14,876 nucleotides of DNA from Tubulinosema ratisbonensis (taxonomy: Eukaryota > Microsporidia > Tubulinosematidae), in the NCBI GenBank assembly GCA_004000155.1, contig RCSS01000057.1:1-14876 (forward strand). The letters run 5' to 3'. Within the stretch, counting starts at the first letter, position 1, and every line of letters starts with the position of its first letter. The notes below the pieces were generated by a model. That model had not been told where the DNA came from. It was given only the letters and a program-made list of their open reading frames with translations, and ran no database searches. Made by a program: the position numbers and the translations under genes. Positions 7,691 through 14,876 of the stretch are shown here, piece by piece.

Positions 7691-8150
7691 TTAGTTTATA
7701 TTAAATGTGTAGTCCGTAAATTTTTTTGCAAAAAGCATGATAGTAAACCTTCTTCTTTGATTAGTAATAATTATTTTAAAAATGTGTTCATTTTTTTGAC
7801 AATTTAAATTTATCAACAATAGTTTGGGTTTGCATTTACTCAAATATAAAGTTTTGATATCTACCAAAAACATTCGTAAACTGTGTATATATTTTTTCTT
7901 GTTGTCAGCTTAATTTAATCAATAATTGATTTAAATAAATCTGCACTAATCTGTCTTCCATATTGTTGGCAACGATAATCTTTTTAAGTTCTCTAGAATT
8001 AATGTTATAATGATTTTAAGTTGAAACTCTCAAATATCATTACAATCTATTTGATATTTTCTTTATTGTTGTCTGCATATGTTTTTTTCTTAATAGTAAA
8101 ATAAAATTTTGATGCACCTAATGTAAGAGGTGATCTTCTATTAGAATAAC
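7690..8150 (-). pseudogene. Integrase N-terminal half remnant
   Basis: A His-containing stretch (EDHLLH..VHQNF, about 8107-8139) sits where the zinc-binding HHCC domain is expected. Further on, QTIVDKF (about 7806-7823; Asp codon 7812-7814) matches the integrase core's first catalytic Asp motif (TIVDKFS-type). Frames shift and contain stops. The 60-codon open frame at 7691-7873 lies here and is debris, not a gene. The zinc-domain call is weaker than the core call. Confidence 0.45.
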
Positions 8151-8559
8151 ACATCGGATATTTAAGTTTAAATAAAACCAATTTATTTTGTTGAGTAAAA
8201 TAGTAGTGAAATTCTTTATCTTACAAGAAATTGTATTTTTAATAAAGTTGACTTTTTTTATTTTGTCAGTATTCAGATAAATCTATTGTATGAAAACAGA
8301 TTTTTGAGTATAAATTCCTTTTCATCCATTTCTTTAATATGAAAAATTCACTTTAACAATATGTACCTGTATTGTGTTGCCCTGAAAAGTATTTTATTAG
8401 TAAATGAATTCAGATAAGATCATTTTATATCGTTGCAATAGCTAAAATATATTTTTTTGGAAATTTGACGTTTTTATTACTTGTGTAAATGATTGTTTAG
8501 GTGTTTAAAATTATTACTAAAAGGTATAACATCGCTTTTAGATAAAATGTTATTATTTT

Positions 8560-8740
8560 TTGACTATGCTATAATTTAATTGCATTGGGTAAATTATTTG
8601 CTAAAACTTATTATTGATCCTTTGCTTTGTGTTAATACTCTGCTAATTCTATTGTTACTTGCATCAGTATAAAGCTGAAAATTTTTAAGGTCCGGGTGAA
8701 TTAAAGTCATATTTTCCTGTATTCTTATTTAAATTTGTTT
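8560..8740 (-). pseudogene. RNase H domain remnant
   Basis: The minus-strand frame reads LIHPDLKNFQLYTDASNN, then VLTQSKGSIISFSK. This is the unmistakable start of a Ty3/gypsy RNase H (HPDF..F.L.TDAS...AVL.Q...PI.F.SR). The catalytic Asp of TDAS is retained (codon 8663-8665). Stops follow after ISFSK. Confidence 0.75.
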
Positions 8741-9059
8741 AAAATTAAATTATTTTCGCTTCATTTTTGTCATGCATCCCGTTTTAATTTGTCTTAATCT
8801 TAATTATCTATTTACTCAAGTTCATTACATATAGTCGATACCAGTTCAAAGCGTCTATAATTTTCTACGCATTCTTTAGCTCTGTGGTTGCAAGTTACTG
8901 AAATTGGTGTTCTTAATTCTAGGGATATCTTCCTTATAGCAAATATATTATGTTTCTTAGATATTTCATTTTTTATAAGAAAATTAAATTATGAAAAATA
9001 ATTTTTACTTTATTTTTTTTTTACATTTGAAATATTTCTTTATAATGTTCTTTGTGTTC

Positions 9060-9430
9060 TTGTAGAGAAGATTTTATATTAACTGTCATCAAGAAAGATT
9101 TTTATGTTACTAAAATTACCAATCATTCTTTTTATTGCAGCCTTAAAAGCAACGAAATTGTCAGATAATTCGGAAGGTGTATTTAAGAGCTCTTTTTAAT
9201 CTCTTTTTATAACGAACGCGTTTTGTAAGCATCATCNGGATTCATGATTATTTGAGGATATCAATTAGNAAGATCAAGCCAAAATATTTGCCTTTCTCTA
9301 ATATTGAAGTTATTATCTACAATTTAAAAAGTTAACGGTTTGTAAAAATGTTTTTTATTAAGCTCTTTATAATGAACTACTAGTTTTATATTGTAACCAA
9401 AGCCTGNAAAGTAAAGTAGACTTAGATGAT
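9060..9430 (-). pseudogene. Reverse transcriptase domain remnant
   Basis: LVVHYKELNKK (9383 downward) matches the RLVVDYRELN motif of Ty3/gypsy RT. IFWLDL (catalytic Asp codon 9273-9275) and NPDDAYKT follow at the right spacing. IKIFLDDS contains FLDD (9085-9096), the Y-x-DD active-site box, with both Asp codons intact. Three ambiguous bases, several stops and at least two frameshifts are present, and the palm segment with the PFGL motif is not recognisable. Confidence 0.75.
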
Positions 9431-9600
9431 CAAAAAAGCCATTGAGGTATTTAGCAGGTAAAAGGTTGAATTATCTTGTTTTGTTTTTCATTTGTGATAC
9501 ATATTATATCGTTGTTTTCTTATGAATAAGTTTTAACATATTTTATTTAGAAGTTATAGCAAAAAATCTTCGTATAAATTTTTTTCCTTAGGTTCAAAAA

Positions 9601-10046
9601 ATAAGTATATTATTATTTATAAGAAAAAAAAGTGTAAACTTCTCTTAACGATGCTTTTATTTAGAAAAATTCACAGTATTACAACCGATTTTGAATTATA
9701 TGAATAGAATATTGTTTTAAAATTTTTGTCCAAAATAAACCATAATCAAAAACTCAGAGAATTACATTTTAGATTTTAATTTGCTTTATTTTAAAAATAA
9801 GTCATACTTAAGCGTGTAAAAATATTTAATGTATTTCAAATCTCTGCATAAAATCTCTACTTTTATCAGTAAAAATCAATACAAAAAAATAAAAGAAAAA
9901 CTTTAAAGGATCATGTTTTAACTTGTTTTTTATTTCTCAGTATTTTTGATGAAAAAATCTTATTAAAATAATAATAATAATAATAATTAAAAAAATGATT
10001 TAAATAATGAAAATATTCTAAAGTAAATATATTTTTAAAAATATTT
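9601..10046. other. Trehalase 3' flank with AAT microsatellite
   Basis: A short trinucleotide tract (about seven ATA/AAT units, 9966-9987) and A/T runs occupy the region downstream of the trehalase stop. No gene is supported. Retroelement sequence preceding the pol segment (gag or protease) might be expected here on the minus strand, but I could not recognise it. Confidence 0.45.
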
Positions 10047-11996
10047 TTATTTCCTAATAACTGGCATCTCATCCATTGGGATAGGCTTTTTCTCCATATC
10101 AATTGTTAAGTTGATAAATGGCCATAACTTATTTTTCTTCTTAGTCTTTTCAATAANCCTTTTAAGTACCTTACGATAAGACTCAAGATGGCTGTCTCCG
10201 CCCAACAATTTNTCACCAAACTCATAGATAAATGATAGCGCAGTACCATTAGTCCAACCAAACCCTGTTTGTGGAGCATATTCACCGCCAGCACCTGTAA
10301 AACCTGGCGTTTCTACGTTGTATTTTTCATAAAATTCTTTATCATTTTTGTATCCTTCGATCACAGACCTCATAAATGATTTTGCTACGTGTAAAGCTAA
10401 ATTTCTTTCACCNACACTAAGCAAATAATCAACAAATAAATGTTGGTGAGGTGCCCATGCGTTAGGGAAATCCCATTGCTGGAAAGTTTCTTTACCTTTG
10501 CCACTTGCTGGTATTCCACCAGGATAGCTAAACAATTCTACNTGGTATTTTTTCAACACTTCATAAGGAGAAATATCATCAGGTGGATTGATTCCAAAAA
10601 TAAGCGGAAATACGTTACTAAAATAGAACNTATGCTCCACGAAAGAATTCTGTGAAAAATCATAGTCCATCCAAGTTTTCTCTTTCTCGTTCCATAAAAT
10701 TGTATTGATAGCCTCGTATCTTTTTTTTGCCTTGTTTTCAAATTCTTCTGCCAAACTTTCTTTGCCTTTTTTCTTCCTAAGCAGTTTAGCAATAATTTTT
10801 TCATTTCTGTACATGATTGCATTCAAATCTACTTGTACTTGGTTTAACACGTTAATTGTTCTTAAGTCTGTTACTTTTGTAAGCCACCTAGATGAAAAGT
10901 CCCATCCTGATTCAGCGCCGGTCTTTAAATTTGAGAATACTTCTGAAGAAGTGTGTTTAGTTTGGTTCTTGTAGGTAATTACATCTTCACCAAATGATTC
11001 TGGTCTTGGGAAATCTGATTTTACATGGTAATAATTTAAAGTATGGGTGTTTCCGTCTTCATCAAGGATCTCAATGCTCCTATATTTCATAAAAAATTCA
11101 TATTCTTTTAAAGCCATTTCCAATCCTTTACCTAAAATCAAGTCATTAAACTTTCCTCCTTTGTAATCGTAAAGCTTTAACAACATTGAAGGGAACAAAG
11201 GTGGATGAGATCTGTACAAATAATACTTCCTTAGTCCATTAGGAATGTAACCATACTTATCAATGACATGTATAAAGTTTTTTATAATGTTCTCAGCTGA
11301 TTTATCCATCTCACAAACTAATAATCCTTCTAAAATCCAATAAGTGTCCCAGTAATAATATTCTCTGAATCTACCACCAGGAATGATGAAAGGATGAGGT
11401 AAATCTAATAAAGTTGTACTTTCACCATTCTTGAATTCTACACTCTTTCTTGATAATTCTTTCCATTTATGATTCAAAGCAAGGGCAGTCTCTTTTATCT
11501 CAGAATCACTGATATTATCTAAGAAATTAGGGTGTTTTTTCCAATCCTCAGGTGTATGAGTTTGGATATCACTTCCCACTTCTAAAAAGTTATCATCTAA
11601 AAATTTTTTAAGTATTTCTATTTTATCAGAATTTTTCTCGCGCACTGATAAAATATCATAGGCGTAATTGTCTTCCTGAAAAGTGTTAGCNCCAACAATC
11701 TTATCCAAATTTACAAGTAACATTTTTTCGGCTGAGTCAGTCTCTAAATCATACATACTTGCTAACCCCAATTTCTTTTCAATTTTTCTAAACTCTTCTT
11801 TAACTTTGTACAAAGGTTTTTTGGTAGGTCTATCCACAAAATCTTTTGAATCTACTTTAGGAAGAATCACTTGCACAGCTAATAACATGTTAATATCAGT
11901 GTAATCAGAAATATTTTTTACAGAATCATCCATTTTTCCTTTAAGATGTATGTCTAATGATGAATATCCTAAAAGTAATTGTAAGTAAAATAGCAT
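10047..11996 (-). CDS. Neutral-type trehalase (alpha,alpha-trehalase, GH37)
   Basis: This 649-residue enzyme hydrolyses trehalose to two glucose molecules. Trehalose is a major stored sugar of microsporidian spores, and its breakdown is proposed to raise osmotic pressure at germination and to supply glucose. Both family signatures are present: PGGRFREYYYWDTYW (206-220) and QWDFPNAWAP (507-516). Other conserved blocks are IPNGLRKYYLYRSHPP (251-266), ESGWDFSSRW (362-371) with the acid D366, EKY with the base E557, GGEY with E572 (the same 15-residue spacing as E496/E511 of E. coli trehalase), and GFGWTNG (578-584). Length is typical. The N-terminus (MLFYLQLLLGYSS) is hydrophobic enough for a possible signal peptide but lacks a basic start. 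Six ambiguous bases each blur one residue (102, 456, 485, 528, 595, 614) without changing the frame. The gene is divergent from the SAP-protein gene. Confidence 0.97.
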   Translation of the reverse strand: MLFYLQLLLGYSSLDIHLKGKMDDSVKNISDYTDINMLLAVQVILPKVDSKDFVDRPTKKPLYKVKEEFRKIEKKLGLASMYDLETDSAEKMLLVNLDKIVXANTFQEDNYAYDILSVREKNSDKIEILKKFLDDNFLEVGSDIQTHTPEDWKKHPNFLDNISDSEIKETALALNHKWKELSRKSVEFKNGESTTLLDLPHPFIIPGGRFREYYYWDTYWILEGLLVCEMDKSAENIIKNFIHVIDKYGYIPNGLRKYYLYRSHPPLFPSMLLKLYDYKGGKFNDLILGKGLEMALKEYEFFMKYRSIEILDEDGNTHTLNYYHVKSDFPRPESFGEDVITYKNQTKHTSSEVFSNLKTGAESGWDFSSRWLTKVTDLRTINVLNQVQVDLNAIMYRNEKIIAKLLRKKKGKESLAEEFENKAKKRYEAINTILWNEKEKTWMDYDFSQNSFVEHXFYFSNVFPLIFGINPPDDISPYEVLKKYXVELFSYPGGIPASGKGKETFQQWDFPNAWAPHQHLFVDYLLSXGERNLALHVAKSFMRSVIEGYKNDKEFYEKYNVETPGFTGAGGEYAPQTGFGWTNGTALSFIYEFGXKLLGGDSHLESYRKVLKRXIEKTKKKNKLWPFINLTIDMEKKPIPMDEMPVIRK

Positions 11997-12012
11997 ATTC
12001 AGAAATAATTGT

Positions 12013-12020
12013 GGTATAAA
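12013..12020 (-). promoter_or_regulatory. TTTATACC motif upstream of trehalase
   Basis: On the minus strand this reads TTTATACC, 16 bases before the trehalase ATG, with no intervening ATG. The identical octamer abuts the start codon of the divergent SAP gene, and AATACC precedes the Swi3-like gene. It supports the chosen trehalase start. Confidence 0.5.
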
Positions 12021-12030
12021 TAGTTTTTTT

Positions 12031-12048
12031 CTGAAACATTTGTTTCAG
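12031..12048. promoter_or_regulatory. Perfect palindrome CTGAAAC-ATTT-GTTTCAG
   Basis: Two 7-bp arms are perfectly complementary around a 4-base spacer, 35 bases upstream of the trehalase ATG. It could be a dimeric transcription-factor site or a hairpin; which one cannot be told from the sequence. Confidence 0.5.
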
Positions 12049-12084
12049 ATAATTAATTTTTATTTGTGTTTCAAATAATTAATT
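12042..12084. repeat. 17-bp direct repeat in the divergent promoter
   Basis: GTTTCAGATAATTAATT (12042-12058) recurs as GTTTCAAATAATTAATT (12068-12084), with one mismatch and a 26-bp period. The first copy begins with the right arm of the palindrome, so the half-site GTTTCA is present twice in the same orientation and once inverted. Confidence 0.55.
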
Positions 12085-12292
12085 CGTTTTAAATGATGGC
12101 TTTTTTGATGAATTAAAAAATTAAAAAATGTTTTTTATTTGATCTTTAATATCAAAATAAAAGTCAATTATCTTAATAAAGTGAAAAAATATATTTTTTA
12201 ATTCATTTAAATGATTTTTAAGAAATAAAAAAATATTTTTATTATTATTTTCAAATATCTTTATTATTATTTTAATAAATAATAATTTTTAA

Positions 12293-12300
12293 TTTATACC
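12293..12300 (+). promoter_or_regulatory. TTTATACC motif abutting the SAP-protein start
   Basis: The octamer ends directly at the ATG and is identical to the one upstream of trehalase. An mRNA starting at or near it would be essentially leaderless, as known for several microsporidian genes. Confidence 0.5.
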
Positions 12301-12600
12301 ATGAATTATGAAGAAATGAACATAAAAACATTGCAATCCCTCTGCTTAAAAAGAAAACTTTCTTTCACCAATAAACCAAAAAAAGACCTTGTTGCAATGC
12401 TCATAGAGTCAGATAAAAGTAATAATGATTCTTTTACTCTGATCTCATCATCTGATTATTCTAAACTTAGCAAAGAAGAAATCATTGAGATGAGAGAGAA
12501 GAGGTTTGGTGTTAAGGTTAATAAAAGTCTTTTGACTGAGAATAGCAAGTTAGATGATAGGAAAAAAAGATTTTCTTCGAAAGAAGATTTTGAAAAATAA
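12301..12600 (+). CDS. Small SAP-domain protein, Tho1/SARNP(CIP29)-like
   Basis: Residues 6-37 form a SAP motif (MNIKTLQSLCLKRKLSF, then KPKKDLVAMLI), a helix-turn-helix that binds DNA or RNA. Residues 60-91 contain two short basic-aromatic repeats, EMREKRFGV and DDRKKRF. They resemble the RAERFG/KERFGI repeats of the Tho1/MOS11/SARNP C-terminal region, which contacts the DEAD-box helicase Sub2/UAP56 in mRNA packaging and export. At 99 residues it is under half the length of yeast Tho1 or human SARNP and has only about two such repeats, so it is a minimal version. The protein is highly charged and probably nuclear. SAP assignment is firm by pattern; the Tho1 assignment is inferred from domain order and motif. 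The start is fixed by the adjoining TTTATACC motif. Confidence 0.75.
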   Translation: MNYEEMNIKTLQSLCLKRKLSFTNKPKKDLVAMLIESDKSNNDSFTLISSSDYSKLSKEEIIEMREKRFGVKVNKSLLTENSKLDDRKKRFSSKEDFEK

Positions 12601-14478
12601 TTTTTTTAAATTTTANTAAATTTTTTTATCATTTATATAAATACTTATAATATTATTTTACAATTATAATATTATTTTATAGTTTATTATTAAAATATTA
12701 TTTTAAATTAAAACTTTTTTTTTCCGGAAATTCTTTTTTTGATCAGAAAAATACATAAAATAAATTTTATAAAAAATAAACCTAAATATGCTAATAAGTA
12801 CTAAACACAAAATTAGAATGGAGATAGTTAACTCAATAAATCGTATTAAAAATGTAAATTTTTTGAAAGAAAATTTTGAAATAATATAAAAATAATATTA
12901 AAAAAATTATATTGGTGTTATTTTATTTTTAGATAAATAAAAAATATTCTTTGCAAATATAAATGAAATAAAGGATAAATTATCAATTTATTTTCACATT
13001 TTTATATACAGTGAGGAAAGAATCTTTAAAATATAATAAAATTATGAATCAAAAGATTTTAACACTGTCACTAGAATAAATTTGAAATATTTTAAATCAG
13101 ACGAAATGAATTTAAAATTATTTAATGCAGATGTATTTTATAAGAAATACATTGTTTTAAATAAAAAAAGAAGATATAGATAGAATCTTGATATCTTCGG
13201 TAAAATAAAATAACTTTTATATTTTTGTTATATCTTTGAGGATAGACAACTGTAAATAGGTGGTTAAAATAAATAGACTAAAAAGATTGTTTAACAAATT
13301 TATTTACGTTTTTATTCTGGGGAAGGACATGGGTAAAATCCAATTTTTCTTTAAATATTAAATTAAATTAAAAAAAGATAGTCTTTGGGATTCGAACTAT
13401 GTGCCTAGTTTATAAATCTATAACAATTTTAATAGAAAAAAAAATATATTTTTCATGCGTTGTATTATTTTTAAAGGTAAATTTCATAGATTAGAAATAT
13501 ATTTACTGTTTTTACACAAATTTTTTTGAAAATAAAAGATGTTTAAATGTTATAAAGTTTTTAATGAGAAGAAAAAATAAGAATTTGATTGACATTTTCT
13601 GATCAAACGCACTGCAAAATTATTTAAAGTAAAGAATATCACAAAAATGTTTCTTTGGTTAATAATGATAATAAAAATTTTTTAAAAGTTAAGTTATTAC
13701 CATTTTAACATTGTTTAAATAATTTTTAATAATAAAAATTAAGTTTATTTTTTAGATATATTTTGGTTAATAAAATTGTATTAATTTAATGGATAAAAAA
13801 AGTTAACCCAATTCTTTTAGTAAAATTTTAAATTATTTTTAAATTTATAATTTTATTATTTAAACTTTTAATTTATAATTTTTATATAATTTTTTAATAT
13901 TATTTTTATATTATTTTTTTCTTCTGTAAGGGACAGAACTTGTTTATTTCTAGCTTTATACTACTCATCATAGATTTTTTATGCGAAAAATGTTTGATAT
14001 GTTTTATAGAAAAGCACATAATTCTTAAAAAATCCTAGCACTTTTTAAAAACCCTCTATTAACATTCAAACTAGTAAAAAATCCAAACCAAATAATTAAA
14101 TATTTTTTATCCAAAAAAAATTATTGAAATAAAGTCTAATTGGGTTAAAAAGAACTTGTAATATTTTAAATAAAGTAAATTTTAGGAACATGAAAACCAA
14201 TCATAAGATTAATATTTTTTTATTGTTTTAATATATCTTTATTTCTTTTAAAGGGTTCAATTGTTAAAATATTTACTGATATTTTTATACTTTGATTTTA
14301 GAACCAAATTTTTACTTCAAATTTAATAGAACATTAAAAGATTCTTCTTATTATTTTTTTTATAAAAATGTATATGAATTTGGAAAGATACACTATTATT
14401 TTTCTTTTTGATAAAATTAATTTTGTAACACACAACTTAGGATTATATATCAAATTTCTAATCAGACTATAAAATCGA
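12601..14478. other. Long AT-rich intergenic region
   Basis: No supported gene. Noted items are a GTTCGAATCC sequence on the minus strand (13388-13398) resembling a tRNA B box without a surrounding cloverleaf, and an 11-base inverted match TTAACCCAATT (13803-13813) / AATTGGGTTAA (14138-14148). The rest is A/T runs. Confidence 0.5.
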
Positions 14479-14603
14479 ATAGATTAAAAAGCCTTTTGCA
14501 AAGCAAAAAATAGCTATAAACCTATATAAAAAGATAAACATGATATCCAAGCTAAGAAACTTATTTTATAAAGGAATATTTAAAATCTTAAACTATAGAA
14601 TCT
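14479..14603 (+). pseudogene. Coding-like fragment, unidentified
   Basis: A 41-codon plus-strand stretch without stops reads KPFAKQKIAINLYKKINMIS, then KLRNLFYKGIFKILNYRI. In the same frame, protein-like text resumes near 14792-14876 after several stops (VVYVYLVNYSLRNQNIYEEK). The first part vaguely resembles the helix-turn-helix of Tc1/mariner-type transposases, but the resemblance is too weak to assign. It could be a decayed transposon or chance. Confidence 0.2.
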
Positions 14604-14876
14604 GATCAGCTTATCCGTCTAAAAATTACTAAAAATATCAAAATTGTAGCTAAATTTTGCAAAAATCTTTATATACTGTATTTCTAATATTATTCAAAAT
14701 TTAAACTAATTAAAAGAAAGGTTGTTTGATTTATCATGATGTTTATATGCGTATTCTGTTTAATACTTAAAAAAAATCCTGAAAAAAGCAATATACAAGG
14801 GTTGTTTATGTTTATCTCGTCAATTATAGCCTAAGAAATCAAAATATTTATGAAGAAAAGAATAATCTAATTTCCT

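Larger units (their letters stand above)
7690..9600 (-). mobile_element. Degenerate Ty3/gypsy-type retroelement pol (linker-RT-RNase H-integrase)
   Basis: Read on the minus strand, recognisable pol modules follow each other in Ty3/gypsy order. They are the pre-RT segment (9600-9420, homologous to copies A and B), RT (9430-9060), the RT-RNase H connection with an AKEC-NYRRF motif (about 8850-8880), RNase H (about 8740-8560) and the integrase start (about 8150-7690). Spacing between landmark residues is close to that of intact elements: about 62 codons from the first RT Asp to the DD pair, about 142 from DD to the RNase H Asp, and about 283 from there to the first integrase Asp. Many stops, several frameshifts and ambiguous bases make it dead. 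No long terminal repeats were found and the integrase C-terminal half is absent on this strand. Confidence 0.75.
11997..12300. promoter_or_regulatory. Divergent promoter region between trehalase and the SAP-protein gene
   Basis: The 304-bp gap must hold the 5' signals of both genes. The trehalase side contains a perfect palindrome, a 17-bp direct repeat and a TTTATACC motif. The SAP-gene side is long A/T tracts ending in TTTATACC directly before its ATG. Confidence 0.6.

Noticed and set aside
7691..7873. 60-codon minus-strand ORF as a gene
   Set aside because: It lies within the decayed integrase of the minus-strand retroelement and shows no independent gene signals.
9966..9987. AAT trinucleotide tract as a regulatory element
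   Set aside because: Short microsatellites of this kind are common in AT-rich spacers and nothing ties it to trehalase regulation.
10106..11904. Other open frames on both strands inside the trehalase gene
   Set aside because: They are shadows of the trehalase frame, which carries all family signatures.
13388..13398. tRNA-like B box (GTTCGAATCC on the minus strand) followed by a T-run that could be a Pol III terminator
   Set aside because: The bases around it do not form a T stem (only one pair fits) and no complementary acceptor strand or anticodon arm is found at the right distance.
13803..14148. 11-base inverted match TTAACCCAATT / AATTGGGTTAA
   Set aside because: The match does not extend on either side, so it is most likely chance in this AT-rich sequence.

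Overview
The window looks like part of a large-genome, very AT-rich microsporidian (the style of Edhazardia, Anncaliia or Hamiltosporidium; the sequence alone does not let me choose). The evidence is four intron-less, compact genes with shortened eukaryotic proteins (a Swi3/Rsc8-like chromatin subunit, a neutral trehalase and a minimal Tho1/SARNP-like protein), a CC-containing motif just before each start codon, and long AT-rich spacers littered with dead Ty3/gypsy-type retroelement pieces. No bacterial features (ribosome binding sites, operons) are present.

Layout. 72-935 (+) is a SWIRM-SANT-coiled-coil protein of the Swi3/Rsc8/SMARCC family. 936-5359 has no confident intact gene. It holds a possible 52-codon ORF (1308-1466), two inverted copies of a retroelement pol segment (2068-2290 on +, about 2430-2579 on -), and an unidentified decayed coding region on the minus strand (about 3690-4244). 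5360-6013 (-) encodes a 217-residue predicted secreted protein that I cannot assign to a family. 6014-10046 is a transposon graveyard. A plus-strand deletion derivative (6529-7370) joins the same pol segment to the C-terminal half of an integrase. A minus-strand element (9600 down to about 7690) retains recognisable reverse transcriptase, RNase H and integrase in the Ty3/gypsy order. 10047-11996 (-) is a complete GH37 trehalase with all signature motifs. 12301-12600 (+) is a 99-residue SAP-domain protein. It diverges from trehalase across a 304-bp region carrying a perfect palindrome and a 17-bp direct repeat. 12601-14876 is AT-rich sequence with no supported gene.

How the genes relate. The four intact genes are not a pathway. 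Two belong to nuclear gene expression (chromatin remodelling; mRNA packaging and export). One handles the spore sugar trehalose. One is probably a lineage-specific secreted protein. The most informative signals are the four homologous copies of one retroelement segment, their rearranged arrangement, the shared start-site motif, and the symmetric structure in the trehalase/SAP divergent promoter.
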